Of a DNA stretch of 64,000 nt, positions 30,092 to 39,259 are shown piece by piece. The notes beneath the pieces are model-generated. The model saw nothing but the letters and a program-made list of their open reading frames with translations. It was not told where the DNA came from and did no database searches. Every line of letters starts with the position of its first letter. The stretch's first letter is position 1. The position numbers and the translations under genes were made by a program. Source of the DNA: Microbacterium sp. BH-3-3-3 (GTDB lineage: Bacteria > Actinomycetota > Actinomycetes > Actinomycetales > Microbacteriaceae); the NCBI RefSeq assembly GCF_001792815.1, contig NZ_CP017674.1:2542001-2606000 (forward strand), in the 5' to 3' direction.

Positions 30092-32895
30092 GCGTCCTCG
30101 CTCCCGAGATCACCGCGGCGGTCGCCGACGTGTCGCGCGTCCGCACGCGCGCGATCGACCGGGTCGCCTACGCCAACGACGCCTCCCATTACCTGCTGAC
30201 CCCGGATGCCGTGGTGGTCGCCGCCGACGCGGCCGAGGTGGGAGCGATCCTGCGGGCGGCCACCGCCTCGGCCACCGCGGTGACCTTCCGCTCGGGCGGC
30301 ACCAGCCTGTCGGGGCAGTCGTCGGGAGCGGGGCTGCTGATCGACGTGCGGCAGGGCTTCGGGCGCATCGACGTGCTCGACGGCGGGCGCCGCGTGCGCT
30401 CTCAGCCGGGCGCCACGGTGCGCCAGGTCAACGCGCGGCTGTCGCGGCACGGGCACCGGCTCGGCCCCGATCCGGCGAGCGAAGCGGCGTGCACGATCGG
30501 CGGGGTCGTGGCGAACAACTCCAGCGGCATGGCGTGCGGAACGGAGGAGAACTCGTACCGCACCCTCGAGGGCCTCGTGCTGGTGCTGGCATCCGGGACC
30601 GTCGTCGACACGGCCGCCCCCGACGCCGACGCGTTGCTGCGCGATCGCGAGCCGGCCCTCGTCGAAGGGCTGATGCGCCTGCGGGAGCGCGTGGTCGGCG
30701 ATGCCGTGAGCGTCTCGCTCATCCGGCGGCAGTTCGCGATGAAGAACACCATGGGCTACGCCCTCAACGCGTTCCTCGACTTCGACACCCCGGCGGCTCT
30801 GCTCGCGCACCTCACGGTGGGATCCGAGGGGACGCTCGCGTTCGTCGCCGAGGCGACGTTCCGCACGGTGCCGATCCGCCCGGCCGTCGCCACGACGCTC
30901 GCGGTGTTCCCCACGCTCGACGCGGCCACCCGCGCTCTTCCCGCCCTGGTGTCGACGGGAGTGGCGACGCTGGAGCTGATGGATGCCACCTCCCTCCGCG
31001 TCGGACAGCGTCTGGCCGGCACCCCCGCCGCCATCCACGGGTTCGAGGCCACCACGCAGGCGGCGCTGCTCGTGGAGTACCACGCGGACGACGCTCCCGC
31101 GCTCCGGGAGCTCGCTGGGGCGGGCGCACGCGTGCTCGCCGGTGAGGACCTGCTCGACGCGGCCGTCTTCTCCCGTGACCCGGTGCAGCGCGCCGCCGCG
31201 TGGACCTTCCGAAAGGGTCTCTACGCCTCGGTCGCCGGGGCCCGCCCCTCGGGCACGACGGCGCTGCTCGAAGACGTGGTCGTGCCCGTCGCGCGTCTCG
31301 CCGACACCTGCGAAGGGCTGCAGCAGCTGTTCGCGCGGTTCGGCTACGACGACAGCGTGATCTTCGGCCACGCCAAGGACGGCAACATCCACTTCATGCT
31401 CACCGACCGCTTCGAGGGCGCGAAAGCGCTCGGTCGGTTCGAGGGGTTCACCGAGGCGATGGTCGACCTGGTGCTCGACGCCGGGGGCAACCTCAAGGCC
31501 GAGCACGGCACCGGTCGCGCGATGGCGCCGTACGTGCGCCGGCAGTACGGCGACGAACTGTACGACGTGATGGTCGAGCTGAAGCGTCTGCTCGACCCGA
31601 GCGGCATCCTGAATCCGGGCGTGATCATCAGCGACGACCCCGGTGCGCATATGCGCGACCTGAAGACGCCGGTGTCGATCGAGCCCGAGGCCGACCGGTG
31701 CGTGGAGTGCGGATACTGCGAGCCGGTGTGCCCGAGTCGATCGCTCACGTTGACGCCGCGCCAGCGGATCGTCGTGCGGAGGGCGTCGACCGCAGCCCGC
31801 GAGCGCGGCGACGGCGCTCTCGTCGCGGAGCTCGAGCGCGACTACGACTACGACGGCGTGCAGACCTGCGCGGTCGACGGCATGTGCCAGACGGCGTGCC
31901 CCGTGCTCATCAACACCGGGACGCTGATGAAGCGCTTCCGGCGGGAGGATGCCAACCCGGTGCTGGCCGCGGGATGGTCGGCGGCGGCGACCGGATGGGG
32001 AGCGGTGACGCGCGCGGGATCCGCCGCGCTGACGGTCGCCGCGGCGCTGCCCACGCCGCTCGTGCGGACGGTGACGGATGCCGCCCGCGCGGTGCTCGGC
32101 GCCGATACGGTGCCGCGGTACTCGGCGGAGCTTCCCGCCGGTGGGGCATCGCGGCGGTCGCTGGGGTCTCGGGTCGGCGCGGCGGGTGTGGAGCCCGTGG
32201 CGGTGTTCCTGCCGGCCTGCGTGGGCAGCATGTTCGGCGCCTCCGAGGGCATCGGCGCGACCGCGGCGTTCACCCGGCTATTGGAGCGCGCCGGCGTCTC
32301 GGCGGTCGTCCCCGACGGCATCGACGCGCTCTGCTGCGGCACCCCGTGGTCGTCGAAGGGCTACGCGAAGGGGCACGCCACCATGTCGGCCCGCGTGCGT
32401 GCGGCCGTCCGAGAGGCCACACGCGACGGCGCCCTCCCGGTGGTGTGCGACGCGTCGAGCTGCACCGAGGGTTTCGCGGCGACGCTGCGCGACGACGGCA
32501 TCCGGGTTCTGGATGCCGTGGCCTTCACGGCATCTGATCTGCTTCCGCGTCTCACCCCGGCACCGGTGGCCGAACGGCTGGCGCTGCACCCGACCTGCTC
32601 GTCGACGCAGTTGGGCATCGACCCGGCACTCCGCGCGATCGGTGCGGTCGTGGCATCCGAGGTCCGTGTTCCCGACGCCTGGGGCTGCTGCGCGTATGCG
32701 GGCGATCGCGGCATGCTGCACCCGGAGCTGACCGAGGCCGCGACCGCTCCCGAGGCGGCCGAGGTCGCCGGCTGGGGCGCCGACGCGTACGCCTCGTGCA
32801 ACCGCACCTGCGAGCTGGGCATGACGAAGGCGACGGGGGAGTCGTACGTGCACGTGCTGGAGCTGCTGGAGCGGGCGACGCGGTCGGGCGCGTGA
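30088..32895 (+). CDS. FAD-linked oxidase fused to Fe-S/CCG dehydrogenase domain
   Basis: 935 aa, GTG start overlapping the kinase stop. Residues about 30-210 are an FAD-binding PP-loop domain (TFRSGGTSLSGQS, IGGVVANNSSGM); about 230-500 the FAD oxidase C-terminal domain (HAKDGNIHF, EHGTGRAMAP). Fe-S motifs CVECGYCEPVCP (about 538) and CAVDGMCQTACP (about 594). The end has GlcF/HdrD-like CCG motifs (CCGTPW, GCCAYAGD). Equivalent to GlcD plus GlcF in one chain (D-lactate/glycolate or other 2-hydroxyacid dehydrogenase, membrane-associated). Inference: oxidises a hydroxyacid made in module 1. Confidence 0.85.
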   Translation: MSVLAPEITAAVADVSRVRTRAIDRVAYANDASHYLLTPDAVVVAADAAEVGAILRAATASATAVTFRSGGTSLSGQSSGAGLLIDVRQGFGRIDVLDGGRRVRSQPGATVRQVNARLSRHGHRLGPDPASEAACTIGGVVANNSSGMACGTEENSYRTLEGLVLVLASGTVVDTAAPDADALLRDREPALVEGLMRLRERVVGDAVSVSLIRRQFAMKNTMGYALNAFLDFDTPAALLAHLTVGSEGTLAFVAEATFRTVPIRPAVATTLAVFPTLDAATRALPALVSTGVATLELMDATSLRVGQRLAGTPAAIHGFEATTQAALLVEYHADDAPALRELAGAGARVLAGEDLLDAAVFSRDPVQRAAAWTFRKGLYASVAGARPSGTTALLEDVVVPVARLADTCEGLQQLFARFGYDDSVIFGHAKDGNIHFMLTDRFEGAKALGRFEGFTEAMVDLVLDAGGNLKAEHGTGRAMAPYVRRQYGDELYDVMVELKRLLDPSGILNPGVIISDDPGAHMRDLKTPVSIEPEADRCVECGYCEPVCPSRSLTLTPRQRIVVRRASTAARERGDGALVAELERDYDYDGVQTCAVDGMCQTACPVLINTGTLMKRFRREDANPVLAAGWSAAATGWGAVTRAGSAALTVAAALPTPLVRTVTDAARAVLGADTVPRYSAELPAGGASRRSLGSRVGAAGVEPVAVFLPACVGSMFGASEGIGATAAFTRLLERAGVSAVVPDGIDALCCGTPWSSKGYAKGHATMSARVRAAVREATRDGALPVVCDASSCTEGFAATLRDDGIRVLDAVAFTASDLLPRLTPAPVAERLALHPTCSSTQLGIDPALRAIGAVVASEVRVPDAWGCCAYAGDRGMLHPELTEAATAPEAAEVAGWGADAYASCNRTCELGMTKATGESYVHVLELLERATRSGA

Positions 32896-32946
32896 GGCGT
32901 CAGGCCCCGCCGCCTCGGGAGCCCCGCGGCGACGGGAATCGACCCC

Positions 32947-33774
32947 TCACTCGAAGGCGGGTGCGGCGGCGGCGCGGCGGCGCTCGCTCACGATCAGGGC
33001 GATCAGCAGAATCAGCCCGGTGAGCACGACGATGTAGGTGCTGAGCGTGGGAACGACGCCGAGCAGGCCGTTGGCCGGGAACAGGCCGTGCAGTTCGAGG
33101 GTCGGGTCGGTGCTCGCGTGCACGAGCATCGGGGCGATCAGCGTGCGGGTCACCCGCAGCACGAGGTACATGCACAGGCCGAAGAAGAAGGTGTACACGA
33201 CCTGCTGCAGCACCACGGCGACGCCCTCGGTCGAGGTGAACAGGTTGGCGAGGTGCAGCGCGGCGAAGATCCCGGCCGAGGCGAGGGCCACGACGATCTC
33301 GCGGTGACCGGCCTTGCGCATGAGGTTGACGACGAAGCCGCGCGTGACGAGCTCTTCGACGAAGCCGATGAACAGTCCCGTCACCAACCAGGCGCCGACG
33401 AGCGGGAGCCCCGCGGCCGCGTAATCGATCGAGAGCAGGGCGAAGACGTTGATCGCCAGCACGACGATCACGGCGGTCCACATCCACCGGCGCCCACCGA
33501 GCGTCTGCCGCGAGAACAGCTCGCGGCGCCACCCGACCGACGCCGCGAAGGCGACGAGCAGTACCCCGGTGACGAGGATCGGGACGCCGGTGCCGAAGAA
33601 CACGTCGCCGGCGCTGCCCGTCTCGCCCCGCAGGCTTCCGCCCGGGGTGAGCACGCGGCTGAGCAGAAAACCGATCAGCAGATAGACGCCGAGATAGACG
33701 ACCGCGAGCAGGAGTGCCCGCCAGAACCCGCCCCTGTTCCAGAATCTCGACCAGCTCGATGCGCCGTGCGCCAT
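32947..33774 (-). CDS. CPBP-family intramembrane metalloprotease
   Basis: 275 aa from ATG 33774 (AAGGGGGC upstream). About seven membrane segments. CPBP/Abi motifs: EELVTRGF (EExxxR), FAALHLANLF (FxxxH) and MLVHASTD. Family members process membrane proteins or self-immunity factors in Gram-positives. It converges on the FAD/Fe-S gene with 51 bp between stops, where a short GC hairpin (about 32908-32932) may serve both. No linked bacteriocin gene is seen. Confidence 0.85.
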   Translation of the reverse strand: MAHGASSWSRFWNRGGFWRALLLAVVYLGVYLLIGFLLSRVLTPGGSLRGETGSAGDVFFGTGVPILVTGVLLVAFAASVGWRRELFSRQTLGGRRWMWTAVIVVLAINVFALLSIDYAAAGLPLVGAWLVTGLFIGFVEELVTRGFVVNLMRKAGHREIVVALASAGIFAALHLANLFTSTEGVAVVLQQVVYTFFFGLCMYLVLRVTRTLIAPMLVHASTDPTLELHGLFPANGLLGVVPTLSTYIVVLTGLILLIALIVSERRRAAAAPAFE

Positions 33775-34108
33775 GTCTGCCCCCTTGAATCCCCTGCCGC
33801 CCGTTCGTGCTTCATCGTGACAGAGGGGCCGCGATGGCGGGGTGTGCGCTGCGGCTTCGGCACAACTCCTGCGTTTTGCGGGGGAAGGGTGGGTGGGAGC
33901 GGGTGGTGGGGCGGGTTGCCGGAGGTGTGCGGGGCGGGGCTCGGGGCCTGGGTCGCGCGGCGGGGCTCGGCGGCCGGGCCGCGGGGCCCGAGGTTTGCCG
34001 CAGGGGTGGTCGGGAACACCTATCGACGCGGAGACTGATCCGCCCGGTACATGGCGATCCCGCGCCACACGATCCACAGCCCCCGCCGATTCCCAAGCCA
34101 GCCAGCAG
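33775..34108. other. 334-bp intergenic region, G-rich, no gene
   Basis: Contains G/GT-rich runs (33880-34000) and one half (CGGCACAACTCCTGCGTTTT, 33855-33880) similar to the arm of the inverted repeat at 12106, with a poor complement near 33990-34010. This looks like a decayed palindromic element. No coding signal was found on either strand. Confidence 0.4.
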
Positions 34109-34324
34109 TCAGACCGGGATGCCAAGGCGGGTGACATCGTCGAACCGGCCGAAGGCGAGCGTGGACCACAACAGGATGAACGACGCGGCCGTCACCAGCG
34201 AGCCGAACACGGTGAGGATCTGAGCGGCGGCCCGATCACGGGGTGCGCTGTCGTTCCAGGCCGTGCCCGAACGGTACTCGACCGCCTTGAGCTCGGCGCG
34301 ATCGGACGCCCGTGACTTCCACAA
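34109..34324 (-). CDS. Small single-span membrane protein (tentative)
   Basis: 71 aa if the TTG at 34324 is used; GAGAGGGGG lies directly upstream. The N-terminal 35 residues are charged and the C-terminal half carries one hydrophobic segment, ILTVFGSLVTAASFILLWST. No family recognised. It is divergent from the SDR at 34391, whose promoter region it shares (66 bp). The same frame is open further upstream but runs antisense through the SDR gene, so only the short form is supported. Confidence 0.5.
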   Translation of the reverse strand: MWKSRASDRAELKAVEYRSGTAWNDSAPRDRAAAQILTVFGSLVTAASFILLWSTLAFGRFDDVTRLGIPV

Positions 34325-34390
34325 CCCCCTCTCGACGGTGGGCGCGGGTCGTACGGTTGCCGCGAAGCTAATCGGTGATGAGGGGTGACC

Positions 34391-35392
34391 ATGAGCGCGC
34401 GTGGTGTGGCGGTAGTGACGGGAGGGTCTGCGGGCCTGGGGCGGGCGATCAGTCGGGAGCTGGCGGATCGGGGGTGGGATGTTGCCGTGCTGGCGCGCGG
34501 CGGAGACGGTCTCGCTGCCACCGTCCGAGAAATCGAGGCACGGGGCCGTCGAGGCTATGCCGTGAGCGCCGATGTCGCGGACTGGGCCGCCGTCGATGCG
34601 GCCGCGTCGGCGATCGAGGACGAGCTCGGTCCCATCGACCTGTGGGTGAACAATGCCATGGCGGGCACCATCTCGGAGTTCCTCGATACGTCCGTCGAGG
34701 ATTTCGATAGAGCGACACAGGTCACCTACCTCGGGGTCGTCAACGGCACCCGTGCAGCGCTCAGTCGGATGACGTCGCGAGGAGCGGGGCACGTCGTCCA
34801 GATCGGGTCAGCCCTCGCCCACCGAGGGATTCCGTTGCAGGCGGCTTACTGCGGCGCGAAACACGCAATCCATGGGTTCACCGACGCCGTCGTCGCGGAA
34901 CTCACGCACAATCACAGCGACGTAGCGGTGTCCCTGGTGGATATGCCCGCGCTGAACACGACGCAGTTCGGCTGGGTGAAGTCCAGCTTCCCCGAGCACC
35001 CCCAGCCCGTGCCGCCCATCTTCGAACCCGAAGTCGGTGCACGTGCGGTCGCGGACGTTGCGGACGTACCGCGTCGACGTACCTGGGTGGGCGAACCCAC
35101 CGCGGCCACCATCCTCGGCGCGCGGTTCGCCGGGCGGTTCCTCGACTGGTTCCTCGCGAAGACGGCGTACAGCGGGCAGGTGGAGACGGGCAAGCCGCGC
35201 TCCACCCAGCCGTCCAACCTGTGGGAGCCCGTTGCAGGTGACCACGGTGCTCGGGGCATCTTCTCCGATGACGCCCACTCCTTCAGCCCTCAGACGTGGG
35301 CCATCCGCCACCGCCGGCCCGTCTTCTCTGCCCTCGCTCTTACCCTCGCCGCCGCAGTCGGGGTGACGGCGGCGGTGACCGGACGACGCTAG
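34391..35392 (+). CDS. Short-chain dehydrogenase with C-terminal extension
   Basis: 333 aa from ATG 34391 (GAGGGGTGACC upstream). SDR motifs: VVTGGSAGLGRA, VNNAMAG, and Tyr-x3-Lys in YCGAKHA. After residue 245 an extension of about 85 residues contains W/F-rich stretches (FLDWFLAKTAY) and a terminal hydrophobic helix (VFSALALTLAAAVGVTAAV), suggesting membrane attachment. Substrate unknown. Codon choice is slightly less GC3-biased than its neighbours. Confidence 0.82.
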   Translation: MSARGVAVVTGGSAGLGRAISRELADRGWDVAVLARGGDGLAATVREIEARGRRGYAVSADVADWAAVDAAASAIEDELGPIDLWVNNAMAGTISEFLDTSVEDFDRATQVTYLGVVNGTRAALSRMTSRGAGHVVQIGSALAHRGIPLQAAYCGAKHAIHGFTDAVVAELTHNHSDVAVSLVDMPALNTTQFGWVKSSFPEHPQPVPPIFEPEVGARAVADVADVPRRRTWVGEPTAATILGARFAGRFLDWFLAKTAYSGQVETGKPRSTQPSNLWEPVAGDHGARGIFSDDAHSFSPQTWAIRHRRPVFSALALTLAAAVGVTAAVTGRR

Positions 35393-35631
35393 TCAGCGCC
35401 CGCGCGCGCCCGCAGTATCCGGGGAGACCTCGTGGTGGGGCTGGCGTAGATCGCAACGGCTCGCGCGGTCATTCGGCAGCAGAGCTCACATTCAAGAGGA
35501 GTCTCCACTCGGCACACGGACGCGGCTGACGCAACGCAGCAGGTCCATACCCCGCGGACGGTGACCCGCGGCGAGAACTCTTGCCTCGTGTCAGGTGGAA
35601 GCGGGGCACGAGACCGTGCGGCGCCGCCGGG
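35393..35631. other. 239-bp intergenic region between converging genes
   Basis: Lies between the stops of the SDR (+) and the kinase-HAD gene (-). No strong hairpin, tRNA or coding signal was recognised. Confidence 0.3.
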
Positions 35632-36858
35632 TCAGTCGCGGCGCCCGGCCGGCACCAACCGCAGCGCTCCCGATGCCGAGACCTCGAGCCGCACGGCATC
35701 CAGTCCGTCCACCACCAGGTCGGCGGTCAGCTCCTCCTCCGCCGTCGTGCCGGTCAGCGCCAGCACGGCGCATCCCGCCGCGCGGGCTGCCGCTATACCG
35801 GCCGGCGCGTCTTCGACGACGAGGCAGCGCGCGGGGTCGACGCCGAGGCGGGCGGCGGCGGTGAGGAACGGCTCGGGGTGGGGTTTGCCGTTCTCGACGT
35901 CGTCGACCGTGACGAACACGTCGGGCCGGTCGTAGCCCGAGGCGGCGAGGCGGGCGGTCGCGATCGGCACCGACCCCGATGTCACGATGGCTCGGCGCTC
36001 GGCGGGCACCGAGGTGAAGAACGCGTCGGCGCCTCGGATGGGGAGAAGGCCCACGGCATCCGTCACCTCGAGGTCGGTGACGTGCGCGAGGGCTTCGGCA
36101 TGCCGGTCGGCGGGCAGCAGATGACCCACGAGCGTGCGCGCGGGCTGGCCGTGGTTGGCGTGCAGGGCCTCCATCGACACGTCGAAGTGCTCGGCGAAGC
36201 GGCGCCACGACCGCACGACGGATGCTGTGGAGTCCACCAGCGTGCCATCGAGGTCGAACAGCACGGCGTCGAACTCGCGCGTGAAGATCTCGGCGTCCGC
36301 ATCGATCGGCCGCCGGATCCCCAGCGCCGGCAGGACGCGGGCCAGCTGCTGCGCCGTCGACAGCTCGGCGTCGACGGCGGTCACCGGGATCGAGGGGGCC
36401 ACGGGGGCGGTGTCGGGGCGGTGGGCGTCGCGAGACGCGCCGCGTGAGGAGCGGCGGGATGCCAGCACGGCGGGGTCTCCGTCGACGTGCACGACGTGCG
36501 GCTCGGCGGGGGCGAGGGCCTCGCGTAGTGCGTCCCACTCGGGCCCCCCGGTGAGCTCGGCGGTGAACGGCGCCACGACCACCACGCGGCCCGCCGTGGA
36601 GAGGGCGTCGGCGGCGGTGGCGCGCAGGGCGGCATAGCGTCCGGCGCGGATCGCGGGACCGTGCGGCGACGTGAGCCAGTGGTCGCCCAGCGCGCCGTCG
36701 GGCAGGGCGTCGAGCAGCGGCGTGGTCACGCTGTCGAGGTCGATGAGGGGCGCCCGCAGGTGCTCGGCGATCGCCCGACCCAGGGTGCTCTTGCCGCTGC
36801 CGGCGGTGCCGGCGACGACGACGGCGAGCGATTCGGGTATTTGACACGGCGACGGCAT
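35632..36858 (-). CDS. P-loop kinase fused to HAD phosphatase
   Basis: 408 aa from ATG 36858. Residues 1-185 are a gluconokinase/shikimate-kinase-like domain with Walker A GTAGSGKST (17-25), IDLDSVTTPLLDAL and VVHVDGDPAVLASRRSSR (lid). Residues about 195-400 are a HAD-IA hydrolase: DLDGT with Asp202/Asp204, TSGSVPIA, and KPHPEPFLTAA then VVEDAPAGIAAARAAG. A kinase and a sugar-phosphatase in one chain could exchange phosphate positions or proofread a side product. Divergent from FGGY kinase 2, so likely the same substrate pathway. Confidence 0.82.
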   Translation of the reverse strand: MPSPCQIPESLAVVVAGTAGSGKSTLGRAIAEHLRAPLIDLDSVTTPLLDALPDGALGDHWLTSPHGPAIRAGRYAALRATAADALSTAGRVVVVAPFTAELTGGPEWDALREALAPAEPHVVHVDGDPAVLASRRSSRGASRDAHRPDTAPVAPSIPVTAVDAELSTAQQLARVLPALGIRRPIDADAEIFTREFDAVLFDLDGTLVDSTASVVRSWRRFAEHFDVSMEALHANHGQPARTLVGHLLPADRHAEALAHVTDLEVTDAVGLLPIRGADAFFTSVPAERRAIVTSGSVPIATARLAASGYDRPDVFVTVDDVENGKPHPEPFLTAAARLGVDPARCLVVEDAPAGIAAARAAGCAVLALTGTTAEEELTADLVVDGLDAVRLEVSASGALRLVPAGRRD

Positions 36859-36868
36859 ACCCCCACCA

Positions 36869-36897
36869 TAGACGTAGCAAGTCACCGGTGTCATGCT
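36869..36897 (+). promoter_or_regulatory. Promoter of FGGY kinase 2 with operator between the boxes
   Basis: Possible -35 TAGACG (36869-36874) and -10 CATGCT (36892-36897), 17 bp apart. Operator AGTCACCGGTGTCA at 36880-36893 (core CACCGGTG) fills the spacer. It matches the perfect palindrome TGACACCGGTGTCA found at 51279 in 12 of 14 positions. Confidence 0.55.
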
Positions 36898-36941
36898 TGA
36901 AATTCCGGGACTCGAAGAAGTTCCGGAAAGGACGGCCGCTC

Positions 36942-38312
36942 ATGCGAGACACCGGTGACATGGTTTCGGGGTCCGCGCGCCTCCACGCCGGGCTCGACCT
37001 CGGCAGCACCGCGATCAAGATGCTGGTCGTCGACGACGACGGCACCGAGATCGCCGGCGCTCAGGTACCCACCCCGTGGCGGGTCGGAGCGGGCGGAACC
37101 ACCGACATCGACGCCGCCGACCTGCTGGCCTCCGTGCATGCGCTCGTCGACCTCGTCGACGCCGATCTCGCCCCGCTGACCGCCGAGCCGCTGACCTCGC
37201 TCGCCGTCGCCGGCATGGGGGAGACCGGCATCCTGATCGACGAGAGCGGTGCCGCTGCGGGCCCGGGCTTCGCCTGGTTCGACCCGCGCGGCCTCGAGCA
37301 GATCGCGGCGTTCCCGCGGGCGGTGCGCGAGGAGTTCGCCGGCCGCACGGGCCTGCCCCTCGGAGCGCAGGTGAGCGTCGCCAAGCTCGCCTGGTTGCGC
37401 GATCAGGGCACCGACCTCGCGGGTCTGCGCTGGCTCGACCTGCCCGAGTTCATCGTCGCCGCCCTCGGCGGTGACGTCGCCCTCGAGCTCTCGCTCGCCT
37501 CACGCACCGGCCTCATCGACCAGGACTCCGGCGCCGCGTGGCCCGCGATGCTGGACACCCTCGGCGTCGAGGACACGCTGCTTCCCCCGCTCCGCGGCGG
37601 AGGCCTCTCGTGGGGCGTCGCCTCCGGTGTCTTCGGCCCGCGCGTCGCGGGTGCCGCCCTCACCGTCGCCGGCCACGACCACCTCGTGGCCGCTCAAGCC
37701 AACGGCACGCTGGATGCCGACGGGTACCACGTCTCGCTCGGCACGGCCGAGGTGCTGCTGCGCGTGCTCGACGCGCCCCTGGGGTACGCCGCGCGCCAGC
37801 GCCTGGCCGACGCCCTCATCAACGAGGTGCGCCACGTCGTGCCCGGCAAACACGTGCTCGTCGCCGGCGTCAAGACCGGGCTCCTGCTGCGGCGCGTGCT
37901 GCACGCGAGCGGCATCAGCGATCGCGCGGGGCGCGACGCCCTCGACGCCGCGGTGATGGCGCTTCCCTACGAGGGTGAGCTGCCCGCCGGCGCGATCGAG
38001 GTCACCGGGGCGCGCAACGACGACGGCGTCCTGCGCCTGACGCTGCACGCCGAGGCCTCTCCCGCCGAGATCTTCGGGGCCGCCCTCCGGCACAGCAACG
38101 CCGAGATCGCCGAGCTCATCGCCGCGATGGATCGTGAGGTCGCCCCGGCGACCCACTCCACGCTCACCGGCGGGTGGGCGGGCATGGCCTCGGTCCGACG
38201 CGCCCGTGCCCACGCTCTGCCCGACCTCGCCCTGTCCGCCCGCGAGCAGGACGTCGCGTGGGGAGCCGCCGACATGGCGCGGCGCCTCGTCTCGGCATCC
38301 GTCCCCTCCTGA
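36942..38312 (+). CDS. FGGY-family carbohydrate kinase (paralog 2)
   Basis: 456 aa from ATG 36942 (GGAAAGGA 11 nt upstream); ATG 36960 is an alternative start that would leave the second operator in the leader. Motifs: AGLDLGSTAIKMLVVDDDG, FAWFDPRG, VAGHDHLVAAQA with catalytic Asp, STLTGGWAGMASVRRA. Aligns along its length with the kinase at 23787, about half identical by eye, so the two loci are duplicated modules. First gene of an operon with a LacD-like aldolase and a LacI regulator. Confidence 0.86.
   Translation: MRDTGDMVSGSARLHAGLDLGSTAIKMLVVDDDGTEIAGAQVPTPWRVGAGGTTDIDAADLLASVHALVDLVDADLAPLTAEPLTSLAVAGMGETGILIDESGAAAGPGFAWFDPRGLEQIAAFPRAVREEFAGRTGLPLGAQVSVAKLAWLRDQGTDLAGLRWLDLPEFIVAALGGDVALELSLASRTGLIDQDSGAAWPAMLDTLGVEDTLLPPLRGGGLSWGVASGVFGPRVAGAALTVAGHDHLVAAQANGTLDADGYHVSLGTAEVLLRVLDAPLGYAARQRLADALINEVRHVVPGKHVLVAGVKTGLLLRRVLHASGISDRAGRDALDAAVMALPYEGELPAGAIEVTGARNDDGVLRLTLHAEASPAEIFGAALRHSNAEIAELIAAMDREVAPATHSTLTGGWAGMASVRRARAHALPDLALSAREQDVAWGAADMARRLVSASVPS
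36947..36960 (+). promoter_or_regulatory. Second CACCGGTG operator at the start of FGGY kinase 2
   Basis: AGACACCGGTGACA matches TGACACCGGTGTCA in 12 of 14 positions. Its centre is 67 bp from the first site, so a tetrameric LacI-type repressor could loop the DNA. Confidence 0.5.
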
Positions 38313-38371
38313 CCCGACCCTCGCGCCTGCCCCGACCGCACGCGCGCGCACACCCCAGAGAAGAGAGAAAC

Positions 38372-39259
38372 ATGAACGAACTCACCACGCTCGAGCGCCG
38401 CGCGCTCCAGTCGATCAGCACCCCCGACGGCCACATGCTCATCGTCGCCGCCGACCAGCGCAACGGCATGAAGGCCGCGATCAAGGACGCCCCGAACGGC
38501 TCCGACGCCATCACGCGCGAGGAGCTCGCCGAGGTGAAGGCCGACCTCGTCCGCCACCTCGCCAACCACGCTCCCGCAATCCTGCTCGACCCCGAGGTCG
38601 CGCTGCCGCAGATCGTCGACGACGGCGTGCTGGATCGCGACACCGGCCTCGTCGTGGGCCTCGACGCCTCGGGCTTCGAGACCGTCGACGGCCTCAAGTA
38701 CACGCGCTTCGTGCCCGGCGTCACCCCCCGCACGGTCCGCGACATGGGCGGCACCGTCGCGAAGATGCTCTACTACACGCGCCCCGACAAGCAGGATGCC
38801 GACTCCCGCGTCGCTCAGGAGATCCGCGACCTGGTCGCCGCCTGCGAGGCCGAGGGCCTGCTGCTCATCGTCGAGCTGCTCACGTACCAGCTCGAGGACG
38901 AGAGCGACGAGGAGTACAAGGCGAAGTTCGCCGACCTCGTCGTCGACGGCGCCGAACTGGCGGTCGCGCGCGGCTCGAAGATCCTGAAGCTCCAGTACCC
39001 CGGCTCGGCCGAGGCCAGCGCCCGCGTGACCGAGGTCGCCCAGGGTGTGCCGTGGGCCGTGCTGTCGGCCGGTGTCGACCACGAGACCTTCATCGAGCAG
39101 GTGCGCACGGCCGTCGCCAACGGTGCGTCGGGCGCGATGGCCGGTCGGTCACTGTGGAAGGACAGCCTCTCGATCGACGCCGAACGCCGCGAGGAGCTGC
39201 TCTCGGGCCGCGCCCTGCCGCGCCTGCGCGAGCTCGCCGACGCCGTCGACGGCCGCTGA
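38372..39259 (+). CDS. LacD/YihT-family class I aldolase
   Basis: 295 aa from ATG 38372 (AGAAGAGAGAAAC upstream). Matches tagatose-1,6-bisphosphate aldolase (LacD) and sulfofructosephosphate aldolase (YihT) patterns: MLIVAADQRNGM, AILLDPEVALPQ, KMLYYTRPDK, GSKILKLQYPG with the Schiff-base Lys, and PWAVLSAGVDHETFIEQV, NGASGAMAGRSLW. Cleaves a ketose bisphosphate or 1-phosphate to dihydroxyacetone phosphate and an aldehyde. It follows FGGY kinase 2 after 59 bp. No sulfoquinovosidase or SLA reductase is nearby, so a normal ketose seems more likely. Confidence 0.84.
   Translation: MNELTTLERRALQSISTPDGHMLIVAADQRNGMKAAIKDAPNGSDAITREELAEVKADLVRHLANHAPAILLDPEVALPQIVDDGVLDRDTGLVVGLDASGFETVDGLKYTRFVPGVTPRTVRDMGGTVAKMLYYTRPDKQDADSRVAQEIRDLVAACEAEGLLLIVELLTYQLEDESDEEYKAKFADLVVDGAELAVARGSKILKLQYPGSAEASARVTEVAQGVPWAVLSAGVDHETFIEQVRTAVANGASGAMAGRSLWKDSLSIDAERREELLSGRALPRLRELADAVDGR

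Noticed and set aside
35393..35631. tRNA-like sequence in the gap after the SDR
   Set aside because: No acceptor, anticodon and T-arm set could be folded; similar checks in the other long gaps also failed.
38372..39259. Sulfoquinovose (sulfo-EMP) pathway based on the YihT-like aldolase
   Set aside because: No sulfoquinovosidase, SQ isomerase, SLA reductase or sulfonate exporter lies nearby, and LacD and YihT cannot be separated by eye.
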